Positions 8,498 to 18,114 of a stretch of DNA of 64,000 nt are shown here, piece after piece. The notes under the pieces are model-generated. The model saw only the letters and a program-made list of their open reading frames with translations. It had not been told where the DNA came from and did not search any database. The stretch covers positions 29,045 to 93,044 of the forward strand of contig JAYTOA010000136.1 in NCBI GenBank assembly GCA_043748015.1, given 5' to 3'. Origin of the DNA: JAIBBG01 sp043748015. GTDB taxonomy: Bacteria > Bacteroidota > Bacteroidia > Flavobacteriales_D > Sanyastnellaceae. How positions within the stretch are numbered: the first letter of the stretch is position 1; each line of letters starts with the position of its first letter. Made by a program: the position numbers and the translations under genes.

Positions 8498-11400
8498 ATG
8501 CATTTCATGAAACATCTCTATACAATTTTGTTGATTGCTTTAACATCGCTTTCAGCATTTGCTCAATGTCCGACAAACGTCACCGTGAATACACAGTCGG
8601 GGTGTGGGCTGTATCAATTACACCTCAATGAATTTGGCGAAGCCGGAAACATCATCTGGACGTACGATGGTGGACAGCCATTACAGACAGGGCAGAACAA
8701 TGTGTTCTGGGGAACACTGATACCTGGACTGCATGAAGTTTGCGCGCAGGCATGGACGGCGACCTGTCCGAATGGTGTGACGATTTGCACAATCATTGAA
8801 GTACCGATATGTCCAGGTACAAATTGTCCGACAGAGTTGAATATTTCTCAAATAGGCTGCGGAACATATACCCTGGCTGTTGCAGGGTTTGATACAGGCA
8901 CTGTTCAGTGGCAATTCGGCGATGGAACAGAACAAAACGGAGGAACGTCTGCTGATCATCATTACACTTCAAATGGAACTTACACTATCACGGCGCTATA
9001 CAATGGCCCAACTTGTCCGAACATTTCTTTTGTTTATGCCACAGTAAATGTCGATTGCTTTACGACCGAAAATTGTCCCGAAGGAATCACATCATCAGCA
9101 GGTGTGAGTTGCGGCGCTATGGATTTCGAAATCGGAAGTTTTGTGGAAGGCGAAGAAGTCACGTGGTTTACTGGCGATGGCAGCGAACCTATTGTTGGCG
9201 GTCATTTTCTGGAGCATGTCTATGCACAATCCGGCAACTATTCTGTTTGCGCTTTCTATACTAGTTCTTTATGTCCGGAAGGCATTGAGCTCTGCACTGA
9301 AATAACTGTGGCTCCCTGCAATACTATTTGCCCTGATCATATTGAAATGCAAACCATTGATTGTGATTCTTACATTTTCCACATCGCTGGTGTGAATGTC
9401 GGAGAAGTAGTATGGGACTATGGTGACGGCACTTCTGCAAATGAAGGAATCACTTCCGATCATACATATGCTGAGAATGGATTGTACATCGTATCCGCTC
9501 AATACTTCAGTGCCGCATGCCCAAATGGAGCAAATCTTATTTACACTATTGAAGTAAATTGTATAAACATGCCTCCATGTCCGGAGGGTATTTTCAGTGC
9601 ACCCGGTGAAGAGTGCGGATTAATGAATTTCGAAATAGGTGGCTTTGTTCCGGGAGAATCTGTTACCTGGTTTCCTGGGGATGGATCACCTTCAGAAGTG
9701 ACACCTCATTTCTATTTCCACCACTATGCCGAGCCTGGAATTTATAATGTCTGCGCTTTTTACACGAGTCCCAATTGCCCGGAAGGCGTTCAACTTTGTA
9801 TAGAAATTACTGTCGCTCCATGCACTACCAACGATTGCCCTGCGGAAATTAATATGCAGCAAGTGGATTGTGACACCTATGTATTTAATGTCAACAGTGG
9901 AACTAACGCGCAAGTAATCTGGGATTTCGGCGACAACAATTTTGGTGCAGGCAGTGTGGCTGATCATACTTTCTCCACTAACGGATTATTCATTGTAACC
10001 GCTCAGTATTTTTCTGCCAATTGTCCAAATGGCGTAACATTGATTTACACCGTTCTGGTGAACTGCGAGACCGGAGATATTTGTCCGGATCACATTTCAA
10101 GTTTCGATGGATTATTGTGTGGAACCATAAATTTTGAGATTGGAAGTTTTGTCGAAGGTGAAGCTGTTACATGGAATCCCGGTGACGGCAGTGGCCAGGT
10201 ATTTGGCGGCCATTTCCTCTCACACCATTACGACCAGCCGGGCGTTTATACCGTATGCGCATTTTATTCAAGCCCTGTTTGTCCTGAAGGAGTTGAACTC
10301 TGCACTACTGTTACCATACCGAATTGTAACGGTCCAGAATGTCCAACAGCAATTACCGCACAACAAATTGGTTGTGCTTCCTATGTATTTCAAGTCACCG
10401 ACAATATCAATTCGCAGGTCATCTGGAATTTTGGAGACAATACATCAGGAAGTACAGGCTTCATTGCTGATCACTCCTACAATTCCAATGGCTTATACAT
10501 TGTGACAGCGCAATATTTTTCCAGTGCTTGTCCCAACGGTGTAACATTGGTGTACACAGTTGAAGTGAATTGCACCACTGGGGCAAATTGTCCAGATCAC
10601 ATTGCAAATTCAGCCGGCAATGATTGTGGCGTGATGAATTTTGAGATTGGAAGTTTTGTCGAAGGTGAATCTGTTATTTGGTATCCCGGCGATGAATCCG
10701 GACAAGTTCAGGGCGGACATTTTTTCACGCACACATACGCGTCACCCGGTGAATACAGTGTATGTGCATTTTACACAAGTCCTAATTGCCCGAACGGTGT
10801 AGAGCTTTGCACTACGATTCTGGTTGCGCCTTGCAACATTGAAAATTGCCCAACTACCATTACCATCACCCCGGTAAATTGTCATCAATATCTATTTAGT
10901 GTGAATGAATGGGGCCCAAGTCTCTATGGAAATATTCTCTGGAATTTTGGAGACAACGAAGGCTACGGACAAAATCAATTCCTGCATCTTTATGTTAACG
11001 GTGGAGAGTACAATGTTTGCGCAACGGGGACTACCGATGCGTGTCCATCAGGATTTAATATTTGTACAACACTTCACGTAGGAGCGTGTGGTGGCGATTC
11101 AAACAATGATGGTTGTCCTGATTACATCTGGGGACATCCAATGAATGATTGTGGGTCATGGCATTTCGAAGCCGGCTTATCTGAAAGTGAAAATCAATCT
11201 GCAACATGGGAATGGGGTGATGGAACAACATCTTCCGGTTCTACAATCATGAATCATCAGTATGAAACTGCAGGTCTTTACATTGTTTCGCTCACTTATC
11301 AAAGCGCTGATTGCGCTGAGCCAATCACGCTACTCTACACGCTGCAAACCAACGTTTGCGCCACACCGGATTGCCCTCAGGAAATTGCAGTGATCCCAAC

Positions 11401-12790
11401 TTCAGAATGTGGTGTATTCCATTTTGAAGCCGGTGGATTTGTTGAAGGAGAAAATTTCAATTGGATGTTTGGCGACAACACATCACAACTGGGCGGACAT
11501 TTTATCACTCATCATTTCACTTCACCGGGAACCTACAATGTATGTCTGGTGATGAGCAACAGCATTTGTCAGGGATGGCAGTTATGTACTACTGTGCTTG
11601 TAGAACCATGTGAAATTCCATGTTCGAATGTTGTTATGGGAATCGATAGTTATGTTGCCAATGGTGGAACCACTGAATTGTATTATACCATCATCGATGT
11701 CGACACCAATGAATTCATTGAATTCGGGCAAGCAACCTACACAACAGAAGATCCGTTTTTCGATACATCCATTTGTCTTGAAGATGGATGTTATCAATTA
11801 TTGATAGACAACAACACACCATTGACTGTCAACGGGAATATTTTCATCTCCTTGATGATGAATGGAGTTGATCTAATGGACAATGCAGAAATATTAATGG
11901 AAGGAGATGTTGTTGTATCCATTCGTTTTGGAGTGAACACAAATTGTTTCGCTGTTCCGGAATGTGCCGCTCTTTTCGAGGCCATAACGACTAACACTCC
12001 CGGACATATTGAATTCAACAATACATCAACATTTACCGGGCCTACAACATTCCATTGGAGCTATGGTGATGGACAAACGAGCACTGGTCAATCCGGCAAT
12101 GTGTTTTACACCGAAAACGGACTCCATAATGTTTGCCTAACTATTACTACAGAAAATTGTTCTCACATCTACTGTCAAAATGTTCTCATTCAAAATATAG
12201 AAGTCCTTTGTGAACACAATCTGGTAACGCTAAATGTAGAGGCCGACTATCCTGTGAACATCCAGGAATTGGTGACTCTTGCATTGTCATTTGAAAACGT
12301 AAACGTCAACAGTTGGACATTGCCGATGACGAACAATTTCACGAACACAGTTACTGTATGTATTCCTGATGGTTGTTATACGCTGGACCTTTCGACACCG
12401 CTGCCAACTGCTGCCAACTCGATTTATGCAACAGTAACATTCAACAATGAAACTATCAACGTGTTACAGTTCTTGGAGAATCACACTTCAGCCAGTGTGA
12501 CCTTTGGAATTCACAGCGATTGCGTGGATGGCGTTTCTGAACATGCTGCAGACACATGGAATATTTTCCCCAATCCAACACAGTCAATGTTGAACATTGT
12601 TTCGACTGACAAAAGCGATATCGAGCAAATAGATCTGATCAATGCAATGGGACAAATAGTTGAAAGCATCCGTCCATCACATACAAATAAATATCAGTTG
12701 AATGTTGCCACCTACGCATCAGGACACTACGGCATACGCATCACAAGTAAGAATACCGCTACATTCAAGAGATTTGAAGTAGTACATTGA
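8498..12790 (+). CDS. Giant Cys-rich PKD-repeat surface protein with type IX sorting domain
   Basis: A 1430-residue predicted exported protein. A signal peptide ending SLSAFA is followed by twelve tandem PKD-like units (to about residue 1042), each starting with Cys-Pro and containing a W-x-x-GD core and several Cys. A non-PKD stretch, a thirteenth PKD-like unit (about 1155-1230, HWSYGDGQTS), another beta-rich stretch and a C-terminal domain with NIFPNPTQSMLNIVS and YGIRITSKN follow; the last is a type A signal for the type IX secretion system. PKD domains are usually adhesive spacers, so a cell-surface or secreted adhesion or binding role is inferred. The start is 8498 or the Met at 8507. 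A terminator follows the stop. Confidence 0.9.
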   Translation: MHFMKHLYTILLIALTSLSAFAQCPTNVTVNTQSGCGLYQLHLNEFGEAGNIIWTYDGGQPLQTGQNNVFWGTLIPGLHEVCAQAWTATCPNGVTICTIIEVPICPGTNCPTELNISQIGCGTYTLAVAGFDTGTVQWQFGDGTEQNGGTSADHHYTSNGTYTITALYNGPTCPNISFVYATVNVDCFTTENCPEGITSSAGVSCGAMDFEIGSFVEGEEVTWFTGDGSEPIVGGHFLEHVYAQSGNYSVCAFYTSSLCPEGIELCTEITVAPCNTICPDHIEMQTIDCDSYIFHIAGVNVGEVVWDYGDGTSANEGITSDHTYAENGLYIVSAQYFSAACPNGANLIYTIEVNCINMPPCPEGIFSAPGEECGLMNFEIGGFVPGESVTWFPGDGSPSEVTPHFYFHHYAEPGIYNVCAFYTSPNCPEGVQLCIEITVAPCTTNDCPAEINMQQVDCDTYVFNVNSGTNAQVIWDFGDNNFGAGSVADHTFSTNGLFIVTAQYFSANCPNGVTLIYTVLVNCETGDICPDHISSFDGLLCGTINFEIGSFVEGEAVTWNPGDGSGQVFGGHFLSHHYDQPGVYTVCAFYSSPVCPEGVELCTTVTIPNCNGPECPTAITAQQIGCASYVFQVTDNINSQVIWNFGDNTSGSTGFIADHSYNSNGLYIVTAQYFSSACPNGVTLVYTVEVNCTTGANCPDHIANSAGNDCGVMNFEIGSFVEGESVIWYPGDESGQVQGGHFFTHTYASPGEYSVCAFYTSPNCPNGVELCTTILVAPCNIENCPTTITITPVNCHQYLFSVNEWGPSLYGNILWNFGDNEGYGQNQFLHLYVNGGEYNVCATGTTDACPSGFNICTTLHVGACGGDSNNDGCPDYIWGHPMNDCGSWHFEAGLSESENQSATWEWGDGTTSSGSTIMNHQYETAGLYIVSLTYQSADCAEPITLLYTLQTNVCATPDCPQEIAVIPTSECGVFHFEAGGFVEGENFNWMFGDNTSQLGGHFITHHFTSPGTYNVCLVMSNSICQGWQLCTTVLVEPCEIPCSNVVMGIDSYVANGGTTELYYTIIDVDTNEFIEFGQATYTTEDPFFDTSICLEDGCYQLLIDNNTPLTVNGNIFISLMMNGVDLMDNAEILMEGDVVVSIRFGVNTNCFAVPECAALFEAITTNTPGHIEFNNTSTFTGPTTFHWSYGDGQTSTGQSGNVFYTENGLHNVCLTITTENCSHIYCQNVLIQNIEVLCEHNLVTLNVEADYPVNIQELVTLALSFENVNVNSWTLPMTNNFTNTVTVCIPDGCYTLDLSTPLPTAANSIYATVTFNNETINVLQFLENHTSASVTFGIHSDCVDGVSEHAADTWNIFPNPTQSMLNIVSTDKSDIEQIDLINAMGQIVESIRPSHTNKYQLNVATYASGHYGIRITSKNTATFKRFEVVH
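8565..11625 (+). repeat. Twelve tandem PKD-coding units in an alternating A/B pattern, super-period about 504-507 bp
   Basis: Units of about 83-86 codons each begin with a Cys-Pro pair. Two kinds alternate in the middle of the array: type A (core W-D-F-G-D, then NGLYIVTAQYFS) and type B (FEIGSFVEGE, PGDGSG, GGHF, VCAFYTSP). Type B units begin at 9074, 9578, 10082 and 10589, giving a super-period of 504, 504 and 507 bases. Bases 10130-10169 and 10637-10676 are identical but for one position, so the array has grown recently by duplication of A-B pairs. Confidence 0.9.
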
Positions 12791-12815
12791 CAAACAAAAA
12801 CAATCGAAAAGGATG

Positions 12816-12838
12816 AAGGCGGCACTCCCGCCTTTTTT
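12816..12838 (+). terminator. Rho-independent terminator after the PKD gene
   Basis: Stem AAGGCGG / CCGCCTT with a five-base loop followed by a T run, 26 bases after the stop codon. Confidence 0.85.
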
Positions 12839-12871
12839 CTTTTGAGCAACTGTAAATGCGTAAAATGACAT

Positions 12872-12879
12872 TACGTTTG
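12872..12879 (+). promoter_or_regulatory. -7 element TACGTTTG for the 2OG oxygenase gene
   Basis: Perfect TAnnTTTG, 16 bases before the ATG at 12896. Confidence 0.55.
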
Positions 12880-12895
12880 TGCTGCAAAAATTTCC

Positions 12896-13729
12896 ATGAA
12901 TACAAGACCTTTTCTTTCGGAGAAATACGCTGATCTCACTGCAGTCGCTGCAAGTCATAGTGATATCTATGTCAACAGTCCGCCATTTCCCAATATCACC
13001 TTTCCTAATTTCTTCAACCCGGAAATGCTGAAAAAAGTGCTCGAGGAATTTCCGGATATTGAAAAGACGAACGACATTTTCTACGACAATCCCAATGAGC
13101 AGAAATATGCCACTCGCGGGGAGTATCGATTCGGTGAAAACACGAAGGCTTTTGTTCACTTTTTGAATTCACAACCCTTCCTTGAATTTTTACAGGAGCT
13201 TACGGGCATCAAGGAGACCTTGGTCCCCGATCCATATTTCGAGGGTGGCGGATTCCACCAGATCAAACCCGGTGGCTTCTTAAAACTGCATGTTGATTTT
13301 CATCAGCACAGAAAAATGAAGCTCGACAGAAGACTGAACATTCTTGTTTATCTCAACGAAAATTGGGAGGAATCTTATGGCGGACATTTTGAGCTGTGGG
13401 AAAAAGACATGTCGAAACGCGTAGTGCGCATTGCTCCGCTATTCAACACACTTGCCCTCTTTTCAACGACAGATACTTCATGGCATGGTCATCCTGATGC
13501 ATTGACGTGTCCACCGGATCGCAGCCGTAAATCTCTTGCATTATATTATTATACCAATGGACGTTCTGACCTTGATTCAACAAAGCGCCAACGCATCACA
13601 ACGCAATTCGCCCATCGTGATGGCGAGGATAGTTCGAAGATGAAGTGGTTCAACAAAGCAGTGAATGTTGCCAATGACTTACTACCTCCAATCGTTGTGC
13701 GAGCACTGAAGAAAAAAAGGAAAACGTGA
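12896..13729 (+). CDS. 2-oxoglutarate / Fe(II)-dependent oxygenase (prolyl 4-hydroxylase-like)
   Basis: Predicted double-stranded beta-helix dioxygenase of 277 residues. The iron ligands are probably His and Asp of LHVDFHQH and the distal His of WHGHPD; the Arg or Lys of PDRSRKSLALYYY would bind 2-oxoglutarate. GGHFELW also matches P4H-like proteins. There is no signal peptide, so it is cytosolic. Related proteins act on protein prolines or sit in surface-polysaccharide loci, and the substrate here is unknown. It lies between a secreted PKD protein and a DUF2723 membrane protein and is flanked by its own promoter; no functional link is shown. Confidence 0.85.
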   Translation: MNTRPFLSEKYADLTAVAASHSDIYVNSPPFPNITFPNFFNPEMLKKVLEEFPDIEKTNDIFYDNPNEQKYATRGEYRFGENTKAFVHFLNSQPFLEFLQELTGIKETLVPDPYFEGGGFHQIKPGGFLKLHVDFHQHRKMKLDRRLNILVYLNENWEESYGGHFELWEKDMSKRVVRIAPLFNTLALFSTTDTSWHGHPDALTCPPDRSRKSLALYYYTNGRSDLDSTKRQRITTQFAHRDGEDSSKMKWFNKAVNVANDLLPPIVVRALKKKRKT

Positions 13730-13811
13730 TTAACTTCTGCCATATGAATTGACATTTTTTGGAGTGAATTCCAAGAAATTCAAATAAGTCGATCAAAAGT
13801 CTTCAACTCGT

Positions 13812-13819
13812 TACCTTCG
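13812..13819 (+). promoter_or_regulatory. -7 element TACCTTCG for the DUF2723 gene
   Basis: TAnnTTcG match, 79 bases before the ATG at 13899, giving a leader of some 70 bases. Confidence 0.45.
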
Positions 13820-13898
13820 CCGCTTCATTTGTGGCTTAACCTCACAAATCGACAAAACCAAAAGGAACTTATCGAATTTCATTTTCAAGAAAATACCT

Positions 13899-16800
13899 AT
13901 GAATTTTAACAGGTTAAACATTATTACGGGATGGACAATCTGGCTCGTTGCAACCATTGTTTACGTGCTCACATTGGAACCAACAATGCCCTTCTGGGAT
14001 TGTGGTGAATTTATCGCTTCATCCTATAAACTTGAAGTTGGCCATCCACCCGGAGCACCACTGTTCATGCTGATAGCACGTTTATTCGGAGCTGTTGCAG
14101 GTGACACATCACAAGTGCCTTACATGATCAATTTATTGTCAGCACTTGCATCCAGTTTCACCGTTCTATTTCTTTTCTGGACGATCACGCACTTTGCGAA
14201 AAAAATTGCAGACCTCTCTGGCGGAATAGTTACCAATGGCAGACTTTACGCCATTATCGGAAGTGGAATCATCGGCGCACTGGTCTTCACGTTCAGCGAT
14301 ACTTTTTGGTTTTCTGCTACAGAAGGTGAGGTATATGGTATGTCATCGTTACTCATTGCCGTAGTTTTCTGGGCCATCCTGAAATGGGAAAGCGTGGTGG
14401 ATGAAGCCGGTGACCTCCGTTGGATAATATTGATTGCCTACCTCATTGGATTGTCAATCGGAGTCCATCTTCTGAACTTGCTTGCCATCCCGGCAATCTG
14501 TTACGTTTACTATTTCAAAAAATACAACGTCACACCAAAAGGACTTATCGCAACAGGTATTGTTTCGCTTGTAGTGCTTGGACTCGTGCAAAAAGGTATC
14601 ATCATCTGGGCTGTAAAACTTGCCGGCGTGTTCGAGCGTGTAGCGATAAATTCTCTGCGCCTTCCTTTCAATACGGGCGTTCTTTTCTATGTCCTTCTGG
14701 TAATAGGATTGATTGCATTCGGACTTTGGTACACCCGCAAAAAAGGCAAGGTGATGTGGAATACATTCATCTTAAGTGTTGCGGTTGCCATCATTGGTTA
14801 TACGTCATTTGCTACTATCATCATTCGTTCGCAAGCCAACACTCCAATGGATGAGAACAATCCGGAGAATCTATTCGCCATGTTGTCTTACCTTAATCGT
14901 GAGCAATACGGCGACAGACCATTGGTTTTCGGTCAATACTTCAATACACCGCAAGACATTTCAGATCCTTATCGCGACGGTTCCGATGTATGGGTAAAAT
15001 CTTACAGTGTGCGCACTGCAGATACCAAAAACAAGTTGGTCCTTTCTTGTCGTACGCCTTATGAAGCCGAGCAATACATACAGCAAAATGCTGATCAAAA
15101 ATTAATACTCATTCAGGAATATGTGGAAAGCGGCGAGAAGAAAGGTGCGATTCCGAATTACGACAAACGATTCTCAGGATATTTCCCACGTATGCACAGT
15201 AGCCAGGGCAATCACGTTGGTGCTTACAAACAGTGGAGTGATTATCAAGGCTGGAGCACACAACGAGGCCAAGACAAAGTAAAAAGTCTGGAGGAAAGCA
15301 TCGACGAAAACGAAGCTGTACTCAATTATTTCAGTCAGAAAAATGCAATGCCTCGAGGTTATGAAGACAAGTCTGCAGGTCAGGTACTTCGCGAACTTGA
15401 GCGACTTTATGCCAGACAAGTTCCAAGTGCGTCTGAAGAAATGCGCTTCTTCACCGACTATCAATTGGGTTGGATGTATTGGAGATACTTCATGTGGAAT
15501 TTCACCGGTCGCCAAAACGACAAACAAGGACATGGAGATTTCACAGATGGAAATTGGGTAAGCGGTGTAAAACAAATTGACGAGAAACGTCTTGGAGCAA
15601 TGGACCAACTGCCCGAGTATGAATTAAACAACAAAGGCTATAACAAATACTTCTTCATTCCACTGCTTCTGGGAATATTTGGACTAGTGTTTCAACTGCT
15701 GACGCATCGCAAGGATTTTTCTGTTGTGGCCATGCTCTTCATCCTTACCGGAGTCGCGGTAATAATCTACCTCAATCAACCTCCGCTCGAACCTCGTGAA
15801 CGCGACTATACTTCTGTCGGCTCGTTCTATGCATTCGCCATCTGGGTTGGACTTGGCGTGTACGCGCTGTATTACGCAGCGCTGAATATGACGCTGAAGC
15901 ATCTCGGAACACTTGCGGCAATGACTGTTGGTGGTTCGCTTATCATCTTCGCTGTGGAATCTGCAGTTGGCGGTCACAGCGCATTCGGAATGTCATTGTT
16001 GTTCATGAGTGTGTTGACCGTTATCGCGTTCGGCATCATGACCGGACTCAACCTATACACCAAAGGTGACGGCATGATGAAGGCACTTGTTCCAACGTTG
16101 CTGGCATTCGTTGCGCCGTTTCTAATGTGTTCATACAACTGGGATGATCACAGTCGTGCGAAGCGCGAAACCGGTCTTGCAATGGCTGTCAACTATCTCG
16201 AATCACTCGCGCCCAATGCCATCATTTTCACCAATGGTGACAACGATACTTTTCCGTTGTGGTATGCGCAGGAAGTAGAAGACATTCGTACCGATGTGCG
16301 CATTGTAAACCTTTCGCTTCTCAATACCGATTGGTACATCGACCAGATGAAACGACAGGCATATAAAAGTGCGCCTGTTCCATTCAAAATGACCGAGCAG
16401 AAATACCGCCAGGGAACCCGAGACGTGATGTTCATGGATCCGTATAAAGAGACCAAGAACTTCATGCCTGTTTCTGAAGCCATGAATATTGCACTCGACG
16501 ATTCCAAATTTGTTGTCAATGGAAAGAACAAGATTTCCTATTTACCCACTTATAAATTTTCGTTGAAAGTTGACAGCGCATCAGCAGAAATGTTCAGACC
16601 ATTCATGCAAGAAGGTGATACCCTGGTGAATGAATTGACTTGGGCTGTGATGGATGGCGGTGGAAGACCGAGAAGCTATATCACCAAAGCAAATCTGGCA
16701 GTTCTGGATCTACTGAACAATATGGATTGGAACAGGCCTGTGTATTTCGCGGTGACAACCGGCGGCGATGCATATATGGGACTCGAGAGATATTTCCAGC

Positions 16801-17519
16801 TGGAAGGACTTGCCTATCGTCTTACGCCAATTTTGCATAAACAAGACGACAATCCGAATCTTGATGGCGGTATTGGTTCGGACCTGATGTACACCAACAT
16901 GATGGAGAAATTCCGTTGGGGCAATATGGACACCGAGGAAATCTATATGGACGAGAACAACAGAAGAATGACTACCAATCTTCGACTTCAATTTGGTCAT
17001 CTCGCACAAAATCTCATCGACCTTGGAAGACTTGACAGTGCGAAAAATGTATTGAATAAGTCGTTGACTGTTATGCCTGAGAAAAACGTTCCTTATGACC
17101 AACCACAGATTACGTGGCAAATTGCAGACATGCTTTATCAGGCAGGTGATTCTGCTAAAGGACTTGAACTCACCAAACGCCTCATCGAACTTAATAATCA
17201 GGAGGTCGCTTATTACAGAAGCCTTGATCCAATGAGGCAGCAAGTCATCTCGAAAGACGTGAGTATGCGCGTTCAGATCAGTGAGCGCCTTGTAATTATG
17301 GCCAAAGAATACAAGCCGGAAGACCCTGAAGTACAAGCTATGTTAACTACAGTGAAAGAACAGATCAGTGAATTTGCGCTTCCTTCTTATGAAGATTATC
17401 TCAATCAGGAATTAGAGATGAAGCTCATGAAACAAGCACAAGATTCAATGATGAATTTGCAACCAAAAACCTCCACGCCGGTGGTGATGGACGGTCCTGC
17501 TGGGATTAAGAAGAAATAA
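13899..17519 (+). CDS. DUF2723 family multi-pass membrane protein, probable GT-C type glycosyltransferase
   Basis: A 1206-residue protein with about a dozen hydrophobic helices in the first 760 residues and a soluble C-terminal half. The N-terminal signature PFWDCGEFIASSYKLEVGHP carries acidic residues in the first periplasmic loop, the position where GT-C enzymes keep their catalytic Asp/Glu. A second soluble part has TNGDNDTFPLWYAQEVE, typical of this family in Bacteroidota, and TPR-like helices near 1060-1160 (residues SAKNVLNKSL, GLELTKRLIELN). By family resemblance to protein O-mannosyltransferases it may move a lipid-linked sugar to exported proteins or glycans; this is inference. It is followed by its own terminator and then intron debris. 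Confidence 0.88.
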   Translation: MNFNRLNIITGWTIWLVATIVYVLTLEPTMPFWDCGEFIASSYKLEVGHPPGAPLFMLIARLFGAVAGDTSQVPYMINLLSALASSFTVLFLFWTITHFAKKIADLSGGIVTNGRLYAIIGSGIIGALVFTFSDTFWFSATEGEVYGMSSLLIAVVFWAILKWESVVDEAGDLRWIILIAYLIGLSIGVHLLNLLAIPAICYVYYFKKYNVTPKGLIATGIVSLVVLGLVQKGIIIWAVKLAGVFERVAINSLRLPFNTGVLFYVLLVIGLIAFGLWYTRKKGKVMWNTFILSVAVAIIGYTSFATIIIRSQANTPMDENNPENLFAMLSYLNREQYGDRPLVFGQYFNTPQDISDPYRDGSDVWVKSYSVRTADTKNKLVLSCRTPYEAEQYIQQNADQKLILIQEYVESGEKKGAIPNYDKRFSGYFPRMHSSQGNHVGAYKQWSDYQGWSTQRGQDKVKSLEESIDENEAVLNYFSQKNAMPRGYEDKSAGQVLRELERLYARQVPSASEEMRFFTDYQLGWMYWRYFMWNFTGRQNDKQGHGDFTDGNWVSGVKQIDEKRLGAMDQLPEYELNNKGYNKYFFIPLLLGIFGLVFQLLTHRKDFSVVAMLFILTGVAVIIYLNQPPLEPRERDYTSVGSFYAFAIWVGLGVYALYYAALNMTLKHLGTLAAMTVGGSLIIFAVESAVGGHSAFGMSLLFMSVLTVIAFGIMTGLNLYTKGDGMMKALVPTLLAFVAPFLMCSYNWDDHSRAKRETGLAMAVNYLESLAPNAIIFTNGDNDTFPLWYAQEVEDIRTDVRIVNLSLLNTDWYIDQMKRQAYKSAPVPFKMTEQKYRQGTRDVMFMDPYKETKNFMPVSEAMNIALDDSKFVVNGKNKISYLPTYKFSLKVDSASAEMFRPFMQEGDTLVNELTWAVMDGGGRPRSYITKANLAVLDLLNNMDWNRPVYFAVTTGGDAYMGLERYFQLEGLAYRLTPILHKQDDNPNLDGGIGSDLMYTNMMEKFRWGNMDTEEIYMDENNRRMTTNLRLQFGHLAQNLIDLGRLDSAKNVLNKSLTVMPEKNVPYDQPQITWQIADMLYQAGDSAKGLELTKRLIELNNQEVAYYRSLDPMRQQVISKDVSMRVQISERLVIMAKEYKPEDPEVQAMLTTVKEQISEFALPSYEDYLNQELEMKLMKQAQDSMMNLQPKTSTPVVMDGPAGIKKK

Positions 17520-17545
17520 TATTCTACATTAATTATATTTGAGAA

Positions 17546-17573
17546 GGTCGTCATTGCTGGCGGCCTTTTTTTT
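17546..17573 (+). terminator. Rho-independent terminator after the DUF2723 gene
   Basis: Stem GGTCGTC / GGCGGCC (with G-T pairs) followed by eight T. The group II intron remnant abuts its distal side. Confidence 0.85.
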
Positions 17574-17580
17574 GTTTCAT

Positions 17581-17820
17581 GGTAGATTAGAGCGGCAAGA
17601 TGAAGAGTCTTCATCCTCCCTGCCCCCTCATCAAACTGTACGTGCAGTTTTCCTGCATACGGCTTTCCTAGGATTTTCGCCTAAGGCGTTCACGTTTTAT
17701 TAGGTCTGAAAAAGTATTTCGTTGGGTCCATGAGTCCATGTGTTCTCACCATCTCATCTTAGGCAGATTGTCCTTTAATCTTGCAACTTCTCTGAGTTTT
17801 CTTGGAATGGTTTAGATAGA
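17581..17820 (-). mobile_element. Decayed 3' end of a group II intron (domains V and VI, on the minus strand)
   Basis: Read on the minus strand, 17666-17633 is a domain V hairpin: AAAGCCGTATGCAGG, a GAAA-type loop, then CTGCACGTACAGTTT, with the AGC catalytic triad and the usual two-base bulge. It is followed by GATGAGGGGG, a domain VI-like hairpin (GATGAAG / CTTCATC) and a CTAATCTACC end at 17581, close to the usual 3' end of bacterial group II introns. One C-A mismatch in the domain V stem suggests decay. Upstream on that strand, about 20 codons ending in TGA at 17746-17748 (ending KMRW) could be the last piece of the intron-encoded protein, but a stop lies just before them. Domains I-III and the reverse transcriptase are absent. 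The left boundary at about 17820 is a guess. Confidence 0.75.
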
Positions 17821-17890
17821 TTCGCATACTGAGACACTGTTAGCTCAGCTATCGGCGCTGGCAGGCAATATTTTAACTGAAAAATCTTAT

Positions 17891-18076
17891 ATGAATCCAA
17901 AACATAAAATCATTACCGTTGGAATACTTCGAACATTGGTCACCGTACTAATTGTTGGAGTAGTGATGTGGCTGATGGGTGAACTGGAAAATAGAAAATG
18001 GATATTATACTTAAGTATGGCAGTATTACCATGGTACTATGTTTATCTTGCCTTTTTCAAAAAGAATACGAATTAG
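17891..18076 (+). CDS. Small two-helix membrane protein, unknown
   Basis: A 61-residue open frame with two hydrophobic helices (about 8-28 and 37-55) separated by a short charged loop (GELENRK) and a positively charged C-terminus, as expected for a small inner-membrane protein. It has an ATG start and is followed within ten bases by a good terminator, which supports its being a real gene. I do not recognise a family. It lies between the group II intron remnant and terC. Confidence 0.6.
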   Translation: MNPKHKIITVGILRTLVTVLIVGVVMWLMGELENRKWILYLSMAVLPWYYVYLAFFKKNTN

Positions 18077-18082
18077 GAAGGG

Positions 18083-18114
18083 AGGCCGTCTGAAAATGAT
18101 GGCTTCTTTTTTTT
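18083..18114 (+). terminator. Rho-independent terminator after the small membrane protein gene
   Basis: GCCGTC / GATGGC stem with a seven-base loop, then TTC and eight T. The roughly 250 bases from here to the end of terC hold no open frame or structure I can support. Confidence 0.8.
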
